A stretch of DNA of 64,000 nt, from the NCBI GenBank assembly GCA_028752905.1, contig JAQNBH010000003.1, positions 30,126,722 through 30,190,721 on the forward strand, written 5' to 3'. Positions within the stretch are counted from its first letter, which is position 1. Every line of letters begins with the position of its first letter. A program made the translations under genes and the position numbers. The notes under the pieces are model-generated. The model searched no databases and had not been told where the DNA came from. It saw nothing but the letters and a program-made list of their open reading frames with translations. Positions 28,244 through 36,200 of the stretch are shown here, in pieces. The stretch comes from Cladorhizidae sp. MBARI D1340-BT2. Lineage: Eukaryota > Porifera > Demospongiae > Poecilosclerida > Cladorhizidae.

Positions 28244-28261
28244 TGGCGTAGTCGGCAGGAT
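28244..28261 (+). promoter_or_regulatory. Primer-binding site for tRNA-Ser
   Basis: TGGCGTAGTCGGCAGGAT starts two bases after the 5' LTR. Its reverse complement, ATCCTGCCGACTACG plus CCA, is the 3' end of the widespread animal tRNA-Ser whose acceptor stem begins GTAGTCG. All 18 bases match as I recall that tRNA; the next bases do not continue the match. This is where minus-strand DNA synthesis would start. Confidence 0.85.
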
Positions 28262-28298
28262 CGCTTTTTGCTAACTTTATCTCGACTACGTCATCAGG

Positions 28299-29822
28299 AT
28301 GAGCAAGCCTGCTGTACTCCCAGAAATCTACAATGGAGACAATAGCTGGGACGAATGGGTGGACCATTTTGACAGTGTGGCTACCGTGTGCGAATGGGAC
28401 GATGCCTTGAAACTGAAGTGGCTAAGAGTATGGCTAACTGGTAGAGCTGTGACCACTTTTAAGAGGCTACCTGATGACATAAGAAACGACTTCACGGAGG
28501 CAGTCAAAGCAATGCGGAAGCGATTCGAACCAGAGAGCCGAAAGGGCCTGTATATGGCTGAGTTGCAGAGTCGAGTTCGAAAAAGGAGCGAAGATTGGGC
28601 TTCATTTGGAGAGGATTTGAGACAACTCGCAGATAAGGCCTACCCCGAATTACCCGTAGAAGCCAGGGAACGGTTCGCCTTGAATCAGTACCTCGCTCGT
28701 ATCGACAAACCCCAAGTAGCTTTCAGCGTCCGGCAAGCTAAACCTGGATCTGTTGATGAAGCAATCACTCTGACTCTCGAAATGGAATCATATTTGCCGA
28801 CATCCAATCCTGGACGAGTGGCGGTAGTTGACAGTGAACCTGATGGTCACGCATCTGTGTCTGAACCTATTGCTGCCACTGCTAAAGCAAGGGACGATCC
28901 AGTGCAGCTAATACTCGATCGGATGGACCGACTGGAGTCCAAGTTACAGGATGTTATGACTTTGAAGACACAACCATCAAGACAGAATTCAAGATTCAAG
29001 CCCAAGTATCGACCTGGTTGTTGGAACTGCGGAGAAGCTGGTCATCTCTATAGGGACTGCTCGAAACCAAGGAGGAGGGACCAACAGCAAGGAAATGAGA
29101 GGATCTTTGATGCTGTAAGTAAAGCATGTTATAGCAAAGCAGAGGTATCACCACCTACTGCTGTAGGTGGGGCATCTACTGATGATAAGATTCCAGCCTT
29201 CTCCATTTCAAGTGACTCTAACTATGTGCTGAAGGGTTTTGTTAATGGGGTTCCCGCTAGTATTCTAGCTGATACTGGTGCAGCAGTAACCGTCTTATCC
29301 AAGGAGTTTTGGGACAAAGCAAAGGGTAATAACGAAAATTTGAGAAATGCAGTAGGGAAGAGGCTCATCGGGGTGCAGGGAACTCCCTTAGAACTGTATG
29401 GTGTAGCTCAAATAAGGATTGAGTTGCAGGGAGTACTCTTTACCACTGAGGCAATTGTAGCTGGTAACCTCACCACTGATATTATACTTGGACGGGACTT
29501 CCTTAGGGAACACCAGTGTATGATAGATATGGGAAAAGGTGGGGATGTGTTGCATTTGAACAATAAGGGGATTGCTATGACTTTGAATGGGAAATCCTCA
29601 GAGGAGATATTGTCTTGCATCACTGTTACCATAGGCAGAGTTTTGCAAATTCCCCCACAGAGTGAGTTAGAGGTTATGGGACGACTACCATGCTCTGCTA
29701 TAAACAAAACCTGGGTATTAGAGGGAAGCAAGAAAGGAAGGAATGCAGTTCTGGTTGCTAGAGCATTGGTTCGACCGGACAAGGCCGAGTACCTCTCCGT
29801 ATACTCAACACCAGAGATGTGA
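28299..29822 (+). CDS. gag-pro: Gag-protease polyprotein fragment of the retrotransposon
   Basis: A 507-codon frame encodes the structural Gag region and the aspartic protease. Residues about 10-165 look like a helical retrotransposon Gag domain, with YNGDNSWDEWVDHF near the N terminus and W/F-rich helices. Residues 200-222 are a short amphipathic stretch. C241, C244, H249 and C254 form one CX2CX4HX4C zinc knuckle for nucleic-acid binding. The protease active site is D325-T326-G327 (LADTGA), with the second conserved ILGRDFL at 396-402. The ATG at 28299 lies 37 bp after the primer site and is the natural start. The frame runs to TGA at 29820-29822, but the last 13 or so residues are probably out of frame: the conserved protease-RT linker continues in the -1 frame from about 29783. 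Gag and protease themselves look intact. Confidence 0.9.
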   Translation: MSKPAVLPEIYNGDNSWDEWVDHFDSVATVCEWDDALKLKWLRVWLTGRAVTTFKRLPDDIRNDFTEAVKAMRKRFEPESRKGLYMAELQSRVRKRSEDWASFGEDLRQLADKAYPELPVEARERFALNQYLARIDKPQVAFSVRQAKPGSVDEAITLTLEMESYLPTSNPGRVAVVDSEPDGHASVSEPIAATAKARDDPVQLILDRMDRLESKLQDVMTLKTQPSRQNSRFKPKYRPGCWNCGEAGHLYRDCSKPRRRDQQQGNERIFDAVSKACYSKAEVSPPTAVGGASTDDKIPAFSISSDSNYVLKGFVNGVPASILADTGAAVTVLSKEFWDKAKGNNENLRNAVGKRLIGVQGTPLELYGVAQIRIELQGVLFTTEAIVAGNLTTDIILGRDFLREHQCMIDMGKGGDVLHLNNKGIAMTLNGKSSEEILSCITVTIGRVLQIPPQSELEVMGRLPCSAINKTWVLEGSKKGRNAVLVARALVRPDKAEYLSVYSTPEM

Positions 29823-30445
29823 CCATCACTATTCAGAAGGGTACCACCATAGCTGAAATGGAGCTGGTGCCAACTTATCCGATCCCAATGGTTGGTGCTG
29901 TCGAACCCTCTTCAGTTAACCTGAACGAACATGAGGCCTTATGGGAGATGGCAGACAGAGCAGGGGATGAGGTCAACCACGGAGAGAAGGAACAGCTGTT
30001 TGCACTGTTCTTGGAGTACCAGGATATTTTTGCCAAATCACCCGATGATTTTGGACGTACGGGGAAGATCAAGCACAAAATCGAGACAGGTGACAGTCAA
30101 GCAATTCGCCAATCAACTCGTCGGATTTCTCCAGCTAAGAAGGAAGAAGCCTCAAAACTTCTTAAGGAAATGCTTGATAGAATAGTCATTAAACCCTCAA
30201 GTAGTCCCTGGGCAGCACCAGTTGTCTTAGTCCAAAAGAAGGATGGGTCTACACGATTCTGTGTTGACTATAGAAAACTGAATACCATCACGAGGAAAGA
30301 TGCTTACCCACTTCCTAGAGTGGATGACACACTAGACACTCTCTCTGGTGCTAAATGGTTCAGCACCCTGGACCTTGTTAGCCTTTATTGGCAAGTGGAG
30401 ATGGGCTCTGCTGACCAGGAAAAAAACAGCCTTCTGCACACATGA
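29783..30445 (+). pseudogene. pol: Pol fragment 1: protease-RT linker and N-terminal reverse transcriptase
   Basis: This reading frame is shifted by -1 from gag-pro and is open from 29762. From about 29783 it reads a GRVPLRILN-like linker typical of the region between protease and RT, then KGTTIAEME. RT fingers and palm follow: SPWAAPVVLVQKKDG near 30205-30250, FCVDYRKLN (about 30258-30284) and FSTLDL (about 30357-30374), which carries the first catalytic aspartate. WQVEM follows it. The frame leaves the RT reading at the A7 run (30420-30426) and stops at 30443-30445 after a short nonsense tail. A GTG at 29819 is only the first start-like codon of the frame, not a biological start. Coding content continues in the gag frame downstream, so this is one piece of a broken polyprotein. 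Confidence 0.88.
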
Positions 30446-31265
30446 AGGGTTATTCGAGTTTCAGGTGATGCCCTTTGGCCTTTGCAATGCCCCAGCTACA
30501 TTTCAGCGACTGATGGATATGGTGCTTGCGGGCATCCAGTGGAAGAACTGTCTAGTTTATTTGGATGACATAATTGTTATTGGAAAGACATTTGAGGAAC
30601 ATCTATCTAATCTGAAAGAAGTATTTGAGAGATTAAAGGAGGCAGGACTGACACTCAAACCCAGCAAATGTAACTTCTGCTCGCCACAGGTGGAGTTCCT
30701 AGGACATGTTGTGTCTAGAGATGGTGTGCACACCGACCCACGCAAGACGGCTAAGGTTGCAAAGTGGCCAACACCCACTTCTAAGAAGGATGTGCAACAG
30801 TTTCTTGGTCTAGCCAACTACTATCGAAGATTTGTCCAGAACTTTTCTACTATAGCTAAACCTCTTCATCGGTTAACAGAGAAGACAGTAAAGTTTGAAT
30901 GGACTGCTGAATGCCAGACATCATTCCAGGACCTTCGCCACAGACTTGTGACGGCACCAATCTTAGCATTCCCTGACCACAGCCGAGTGTTCATCCTAGA
31001 CACCGATGCGAGTGCAACAGGCATAGGAGCTGTGCTATCACAACCCCAAGAGGATGGAACAGAGAAGGTTATAGCATATGCAAGAAAGGTATTGACCAGA
31101 CCGGAATGTAATTACTGCGTGACTAGATGGGAATTGCTTGCTGTGGTCACATTTGTTCAGCAGTTTAGGCCGTACCTCCTGGGAAGACAGTTCCTTCTCA
31201 GGACTGACCACGGCTCCTTGACCTGGCTCTCAAATTTCAAGTCCACTCTCCACCACAGAGACTAG
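30426..31265 (+). pseudogene. pol: Pol fragment 2: RT palm/thumb and most of RNase H
   Basis: The reading returns to the gag frame immediately after the A7 run with TAFCTHEGLFEF. Visible RT motifs are FQVMPFGLCNAPATFQ, then the catalytic box LVYLDDIIVI (YLDD at about 30558-30569), and FLGHVVSRDGV in the connection. RNase H follows, with ILDTDASATGIGAVLSQ, the glutamate of RWELLAVV and the aspartate of RTDHGSLTWL. The reading is normal through SNFK, ending at 31241, and then enters an inverted segment; STLHHRD and the TAG at 31263-31265 are its antisense. RNase H therefore loses its C-terminal end. The frame is open upstream to 30348, but those residues are the wrong frame of fragment 1. Confidence 0.9.
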
Positions 31266-31415
31266 GCCTTCTTCGTGACTCTCTCTGCCACATTGCGTAC
31301 ATGGTCTTCGAGACAATGCATCTGCATTCTGGTGTTTCCGTCCAGGGCGATGGGAGATAGTAAAATCATACTCCTGTAATCTCTCTAGCCAACGTGCAAG
31401 CTGACCCTCCGGTTC
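31242..31415 (-). pseudogene. pol: Inverted 174-bp pol segment (RNase H end and integrase linker)
   Basis: On the + strand this piece is noncoding and full of stops. Read from 31415 down to 31242 on the minus strand it is open for 58 codons and starts [18 protein letters not shown], the standard sequence that follows NFK in gypsy RNase H. It then shows [17 protein letters not shown] and a CTQCGRESH motif of the RNase H-integrase linker. 174 is a multiple of three, and both flanks are in the same gag frame (31239-31241 on the left, 31416 onwards on the right). The piece has therefore been flipped in place with no visible loss or gain. It is too short to be a gene by itself. I am confident in the identity; the exact breakpoints rest on codon continuity and may vary by a base or two. 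Confidence 0.9.
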
Positions 31416-32438
31416 TCAATAGCCTCTGACCTTGTGGAGATGTCCACAGTAGAGATGCGACAGAAACAACTTAGCAATGGTCCGGTACAGCTTTTCCTAC
31501 TAGCAAGAGAAAGAGACGAAAAACCTAGCATAGATGATGTCAGAAGCCAAGGACCCGTTGCTCAACGTCTTAATCAGCTCTGGGACAAACTAGTGGTGAA
31601 GCAAGGAGTACTCTGGAGGCAGTACGAAGATGTTAAAGGGACCTCAACCTGGGTACAATTAGTAGCCCCGTGCTGCCTCCAGGAAGAAATACTGCAAGAT
31701 TTGCACGCTGGAGCAATGGGCGGTCACCTTGGCACGGAAAAAACTCTTAAAAAGTTAAAGGAAAGGTTCTACTGGCCTGGAATGCACCATGATGTCACAA
31801 ACTGGTGTCGGACTTGCACAACATGTGCTACACGGAAAACTGCTCCCCAAAGAAACTGTGCGCCTCTTCAAACCATCAAGGCGGGTTATCCAATGCAAGT
31901 GGTGGCAGTAGATATTATGGGTCCCTTGCCTGAGAGTAAATCTGGAAATAGCTACATACTGGTGGCAGCAGACTATTTTACCAAGTGGGTCGAGGTATAC
32001 GCAATACCTAACCAAGAAGCTATCACAGTTGCCAAGAGACTTACTGATGAAATGTTTTGCAGGTTCTCACTTCCAGAGCAACTGCATTCGGATCACGGTA
32101 GACAGTTTGAATCTATATTGATTCAAGAGATATGTAAATTGCTCCAGATACGAAAGACAAGGACCACTCCATACCACCCCCAATGTGATGGTCTAGTAGA
32201 ACGGTTCAACCGCACCTTACTAGACATGCTTGCCACCACCACCAAAGCTCGTCCCTTTGATTGGGAAGATCAGCTCTCTAAGGTATGCATGGCTTACAAT
32301 AGCAGTGTCCACTCCTCAACAGGATATACCCCATTCTTTCTGATGTTTGGCCGTCAAGCGAGAATGCCAGTGGACATGATGTATGGGACTGGTGCACATG
32401 ACGAACTTCCTGTATCAGACTATGCACATCAGCTTTAG
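31416..32438 (+). pseudogene. pol: Pol fragment 3: integrase zinc-binding and catalytic core
   Basis: The gag frame is open again from 31416 (first start-like codon GTG at 31434). Counting from that codon, H91, H98, C128 and C131 form the HHCC zinc-binding domain (HAGAMGGHLG and CTTC). The catalytic triad is D160 (VDIMGPLP), D220 (HSDHG) and E256 (GLVERFN), with the classical 35-residue gap between the second D and E. TPYHPQCDG and MAYNSSVHSSTGYTPFFLMFGR follow, as in Ty3/gypsy integrases. All catalytic residues are present. The frame ends at TAG 32436-32438, which falls where the family normally continues, so this is an internal nonsense codon rather than the natural end. Confidence 0.9.
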
Positions 32439-32936
32439 AAAGGATTGGAGGAGGCATACAAAAATGTTCGGGTGAAGCTTGGTGCAAGCCATGAACATCG
32501 CAAGAAGTATTACGACAGGAACACTCATGGAAGACCATTTCAAGACGATGAACTAGTTTGGCTACACTCTAGAGTCGTTTCACGTGGGAAATCAAGAAAG
32601 CTTCACCATCCTTGGATTGGCCCATTCAAAGTAATCAAACGATTGACGGAATGTGATTATCGAATCAAAGGTCTCGGAAGAAAGAGAAAAATCCATGTTG
32701 TGCATTTCAATCGATTGAAGCTATGTGCTCCGGGAGCAAGATTTGAACACAATGCTCCAGAAGCTACCGATTCTTCAGAGAAATTACCAAGTCTAACAAC
32801 ACCTACCAATTTTGGAGTAGACATGGAACTGATCGATTATGGAAATCAGGACGAACATCCCACGCCTCCTGGATCTCGATACCCTTGTCGTATAAGACGA
32901 CATCCAGACAGATTTGCCCCCGGTGTGTCTTATTGA
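32439..32936 (+). pseudogene. pol: Pol fragment 4: integrase C-terminal GPY/F region
   Basis: This is in the same frame as the catalytic core, directly after the TAG. It reads through YYDRNTHGRPF and LVWLHSRVV to SRKLHHPWIGPFKVIKRL, the GPY/F module (GPF at about 32619-32627) of Ty3/gypsy integrases, then HVVHFNRLK. The tail ends RYPCRIRRHPDRF and stops at TGA 32934-32936, probably the original end of the polyprotein. No chromodomain is recognisable and no further gene fits in the 41 bp before the 3' LTR. There is no convincing start codon of its own. Confidence 0.88.
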
Positions 32937-32963
32937 ATTTAAAGATTCGTGACAAACTTTTAT

Positions 32964-32977
32964 GAAAGGGTGGGTAG
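32964..32977 (+). promoter_or_regulatory. Polypurine tract
   Basis: GAAAGGGTGGGTAG abuts the 3' LTR. It is purine-rich with two T interruptions and sits where the plus-strand primer of LTR retrotransposons is made. Confidence 0.75.
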
Positions 32978-33234
32978 TGTAACAGTATTAATTACTAATA
33001 TATTACTCATTATCTGACCTTTGGATTGTTGTTGTTATTGTATCTCTTCTAGATGCCCATATAAGGGATGCTGGACAGTCAGGTCATCTGACCAATCACT
33101 GATTAACAACTCATGTAATAATTTCTATATAATGCCGTGTTTTTGGATACTGTATGTATGATTGCTGGTATGCTGAAATAATAACTGTACTAAGATACTG
33201 TGCCCTGTTTAACGCTGGCTCTGTGACGGTTACA
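32978..33234 (+). repeat. 3' long terminal repeat
   Basis: This 257-bp copy of the 5' LTR has the same TGTAAC and GTTACA ends. It differs at 33070 (G), 33197 (A), 33222 (T) and 33224 (T). It would supply the transcript end; the AATAATA near 33177-33183 is a possible weak polyadenylation signal. Confidence 0.97.
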
Positions 33235-33238
33235 TAGT
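33235..33238. repeat. Target-site duplication, right copy (TAGT)
   Basis: TAGT directly follows the 3' LTR and then continues as CATTAAGGCTGG, the interrupted satellite variant. It pairs with 27981-27984. Confidence 0.92.
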
Positions 33239-36200
33239 CATTAAGGCTGGTGCAACTAGTCATTATTCCTGATGAAGACTAGAGCATCTAGTCATTATTC
33301 CTGATGAAGGCTAGAGCATCTAGTAATTATTCCTGATGAAGGCTGTAGTCATTATTCCTGATGAAGGCTAGAGCATCTAGTCATTATTCCTGGAGCATCT
33401 AGTCATTATTCCTGATGAAGGCTAGAGCATCTAGTCATATTCCTGATGAAGGCTAGAGTATCTAGTCATTATTCCTGATGAAGGCTAGAGCATCTAGTCA
33501 TTATTCCTGATGAAGGCTAGAGCATCTAGTCATTATTCCTGATGAAGGGAGGAGCATCTAGTCAATATTCCTGATGAAGGCTAGAGCATCTAGTCATTAT
33601 TCCTGATGAATGCTAGGCTAGTGCATCTAGTCATTATTCCTGATGACTAGAGCATCTAGTAATTATTCCTGATAGTCATTATTCTTGATGAAGGCTGGAG
33701 CATCTAGTCATTATTCCTGATGAAGGCTAGAGCATTTAGTCATTATTCCTGATGAAGGCTAGAGCATCTAGTCATTCCTGATGAAGGCTAGAGCATCTAG
33801 TCATTATTCCTGATGAAGGCTAGAGCATCTAGTCATTATTCCTGATGAAGGCTAGAGCATCTAGTCATTATTCCTGATGAAAGCTAGGCTATTGCATCTA
33901 GTCATTATTACTGATGACTAGAGCATCTAGTCATTATTCCTGATAGTCATTATTCTTATTGAAGGCTGGAGCATCTAGTCATTATTCCTGATGAAGGCTA
34001 GAGCATTTAGTCATTATTCCTGATGAAGGCTAGAGCATCTAGTCATTATTCCTGATGAAGGCTAGAGCATCTAGTCATTATTCCTGATGAAGGCTAGAGC
34101 ATCTAGTCATTATTCCTGATGAAGGCTAGAGCATCTAGTCATTATTCCTGATGAAGGCTAGAGCATCTAGTCATTATTACTGATGAAGGTCAGAGAATCT
34201 AGTCATTATTCCTGATGAAGGCTATAGCACCTAGTCATTATTTATGATGAAGGCTGGAGCATATAATCAATATTGCTGATGAAGGCTAGAGCATCTAGTC
34301 ATTATTCCTGATGAAGGCTGGAGCATCTAGTCATTAAGGCTGGAGCATCTAGTCATTATTCCTGATGAAGACTAGAGCATCTAATCATTATTCCTGATGA
34401 AGGCTAGAGCATCTAGTAATTATTCCTGATGAAGGCTATAGTCATTATTCCTGATGAAGGCTAGAGCATCTAGTCATTATTCGTGGAGCATCTAGTCATT
34501 ATTCCTGATGAAGGCTAGAGGATCTAGTCATTATTCCTGATGAAGGCTAGAGCATCTAGTCATTATTCCTGATGAAGGCTAGAGCATCTAGTCATTATTC
34601 CTGATGAAGGGAGGAGCATCTAGTCAATATTCCTGATGAAGGCTAGAGCATCTAGTCATTATTCCTGATGAATGCTAGGCTAGTGCATCTAGTCATTATT
34701 CCTGATAGTCATTATTCTTGATGAAGGCTGGAGCTTCTAGTCATTATTCCTGATGAAGGCTAGAGCATCTAGTCATTATTCCTGATGAAGGCTAGAGCAT
34801 CTAGTCATTATTCCTGATGAAGGCTAGAGCATCTAGTCATTATTCCTGATGAAGGCTAGAGCATCTAGTCATTATTCCTGATGAAGGCTAGTGCATCTAG
34901 TCATTATCCTGATGAAGTCCACAGCATCTAGTCATTATTCCTGATGAAGGCTAGAGCACCTAGTCATTATTCCTGATGAAGGCTAGAACACCTAGTCATT
35001 ATTCCTGATGAAGGCTAGAGCATCTAGTCATTATTCTCCTGATGAAGGCTAGAGCATCCAGTCATTATTCCTGATGAAGGCTAGAGCATCTAGTCATTAT
35101 TCCTGATGAAGGCTAGAGCATCTAGTCATTATTCCTGATGAAGTCTAGAGCATCTAGTCATTATTCCTGATGAAGGCTAGAGCATCTTGTCATTATTCCT
35201 GATGAAGGCTAGAGCATCTAGTCGTTATTCCTGATGAAGGCTAGAACATCTAGTCATTATTCCTGATGACTAGAGCATCTAGTGATAGTCATTATTCCTA
35301 ATGAAGGCTGGAGCATCTATTCATTATTCCTGATGAAAGTCAGAGCATCTAGTCATTATTCATTGATGAAGGCTAGAGCATCTAGTTATTATTCCTTGAT
35401 GAAGGCTAGAGCATCTAGTCATTATTCCTGATGAAGGCTAGAGCATCTAGTCAATATCCTGATGAAGGCCACAGCATCTAGTCATTATTCCTGATGAATG
35501 CTAGAGCACCTAGTCATTATTCCTGATGAAGGCTAGAACACCTAGTCATTATTCCTGATGAAGGCTAGAGCATCTAGTCATTATTCTCCTGATGAAGGCT
35601 AGAGCATCTAGTCATTATTCCTGATGAAGGCTAGAGCATCTAGTCATTATTCCTGATGAAGGCTAGAGCATCTAGTCATTATTCCTGATGAAGGCTAGAG
35701 CATCTAGTCATTATTCCTGATGAAGGCTAGAGCATCTAGTTATTATTCCTGATGAAGGCTAGAGCATCTAGTTGTTATTCCTGATGAAGGCTAGAACATC
35801 TAGTCATTATTCCTGATGACTAGAGCATCTAGTCATTATTCCTGATAGTCATTATTCCTAATGAAGGCTGGAGCATCTATTCATTATTCCTGATGAAAGT
35901 CAGAGCATCTAGTCATTATTCATTGATGAAGGCTAGAGCATCTAGTCATTATTCCTGATGAAGGTCAGAGCATCTAGTCATTATTCCTGATGAAGGCTAG
36001 AGCATCTAGTCATTATTCCTGATGAAGACTAGAGCATCTAGTCATTATTCCTGATGAAGACTAGAGCATCTAGTCATTATTCCTGATGAAGGCTAGAGCA
36101 TCTAGTCATTATTCCTGATGAAGGCTAGAGCACCTAGTCATTATTCCTGATGAAGCTATAGCACCTTGTCATTATTCCTGATGAAGGCTGGAGCATCTAG

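Larger units (their letters stand above)
27985..33234 (+). mobile_element. Ty3/gypsy-type LTR retrotransposon, full length but degenerate
   Basis: This is a 5250-bp element inserted in the satellite. In order it carries a 257-bp 5' LTR, a tRNA-Ser primer-binding site, gag with one zinc knuckle, an aspartic protease, reverse transcriptase, RNase H, an integrase with HHCC, DDE and GPY/F regions, a polypurine tract and a 257-bp 3' LTR. The order protease-RT-RNase H-integrase is that of Ty3/gypsy elements (Metaviridae). No envelope gene and no chromodomain are visible. The coding region was apparently one frame, now broken by two single-base indels, a 174-bp inversion and one nonsense codon, so the copy is not autonomous. 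Priming by tRNA-Ser is, as I recall, a feature of Mag-type lineages, but clade assignment is tentative. Confidence 0.97.

Noticed and set aside
29408..29782. 124-codon minus-strand open frame
   Set aside because: It lies wholly antisense to the well-supported protease region and shows no recognisable motifs.
29819..29821. GTG as an independent start of the RT frame
   Set aside because: The conserved linker is already readable upstream in this frame from about 29783; the GTG is only a start-like codon within a broken polyprotein.
30419..30427. A AAA AAC heptamer as a programmed -1 frameshift site in RT
   Set aside because: A -1 slip would lead to the wrong frame; the downstream RT needs +1 (or -2). 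The site is also in the middle of the RT domain, not between genes.
32500..32936. Chromodomain at the integrase C terminus
   Set aside because: After the GPY/F module I see only a basic tail with RYPCRIRRHPDRF and no chromodomain-like aromatic pattern.
32937..32977. Possible envelope or accessory gene after integrase
   Set aside because: Only 41 bp separate the last stop from the 3' LTR, and most of the second half is the polypurine tract.
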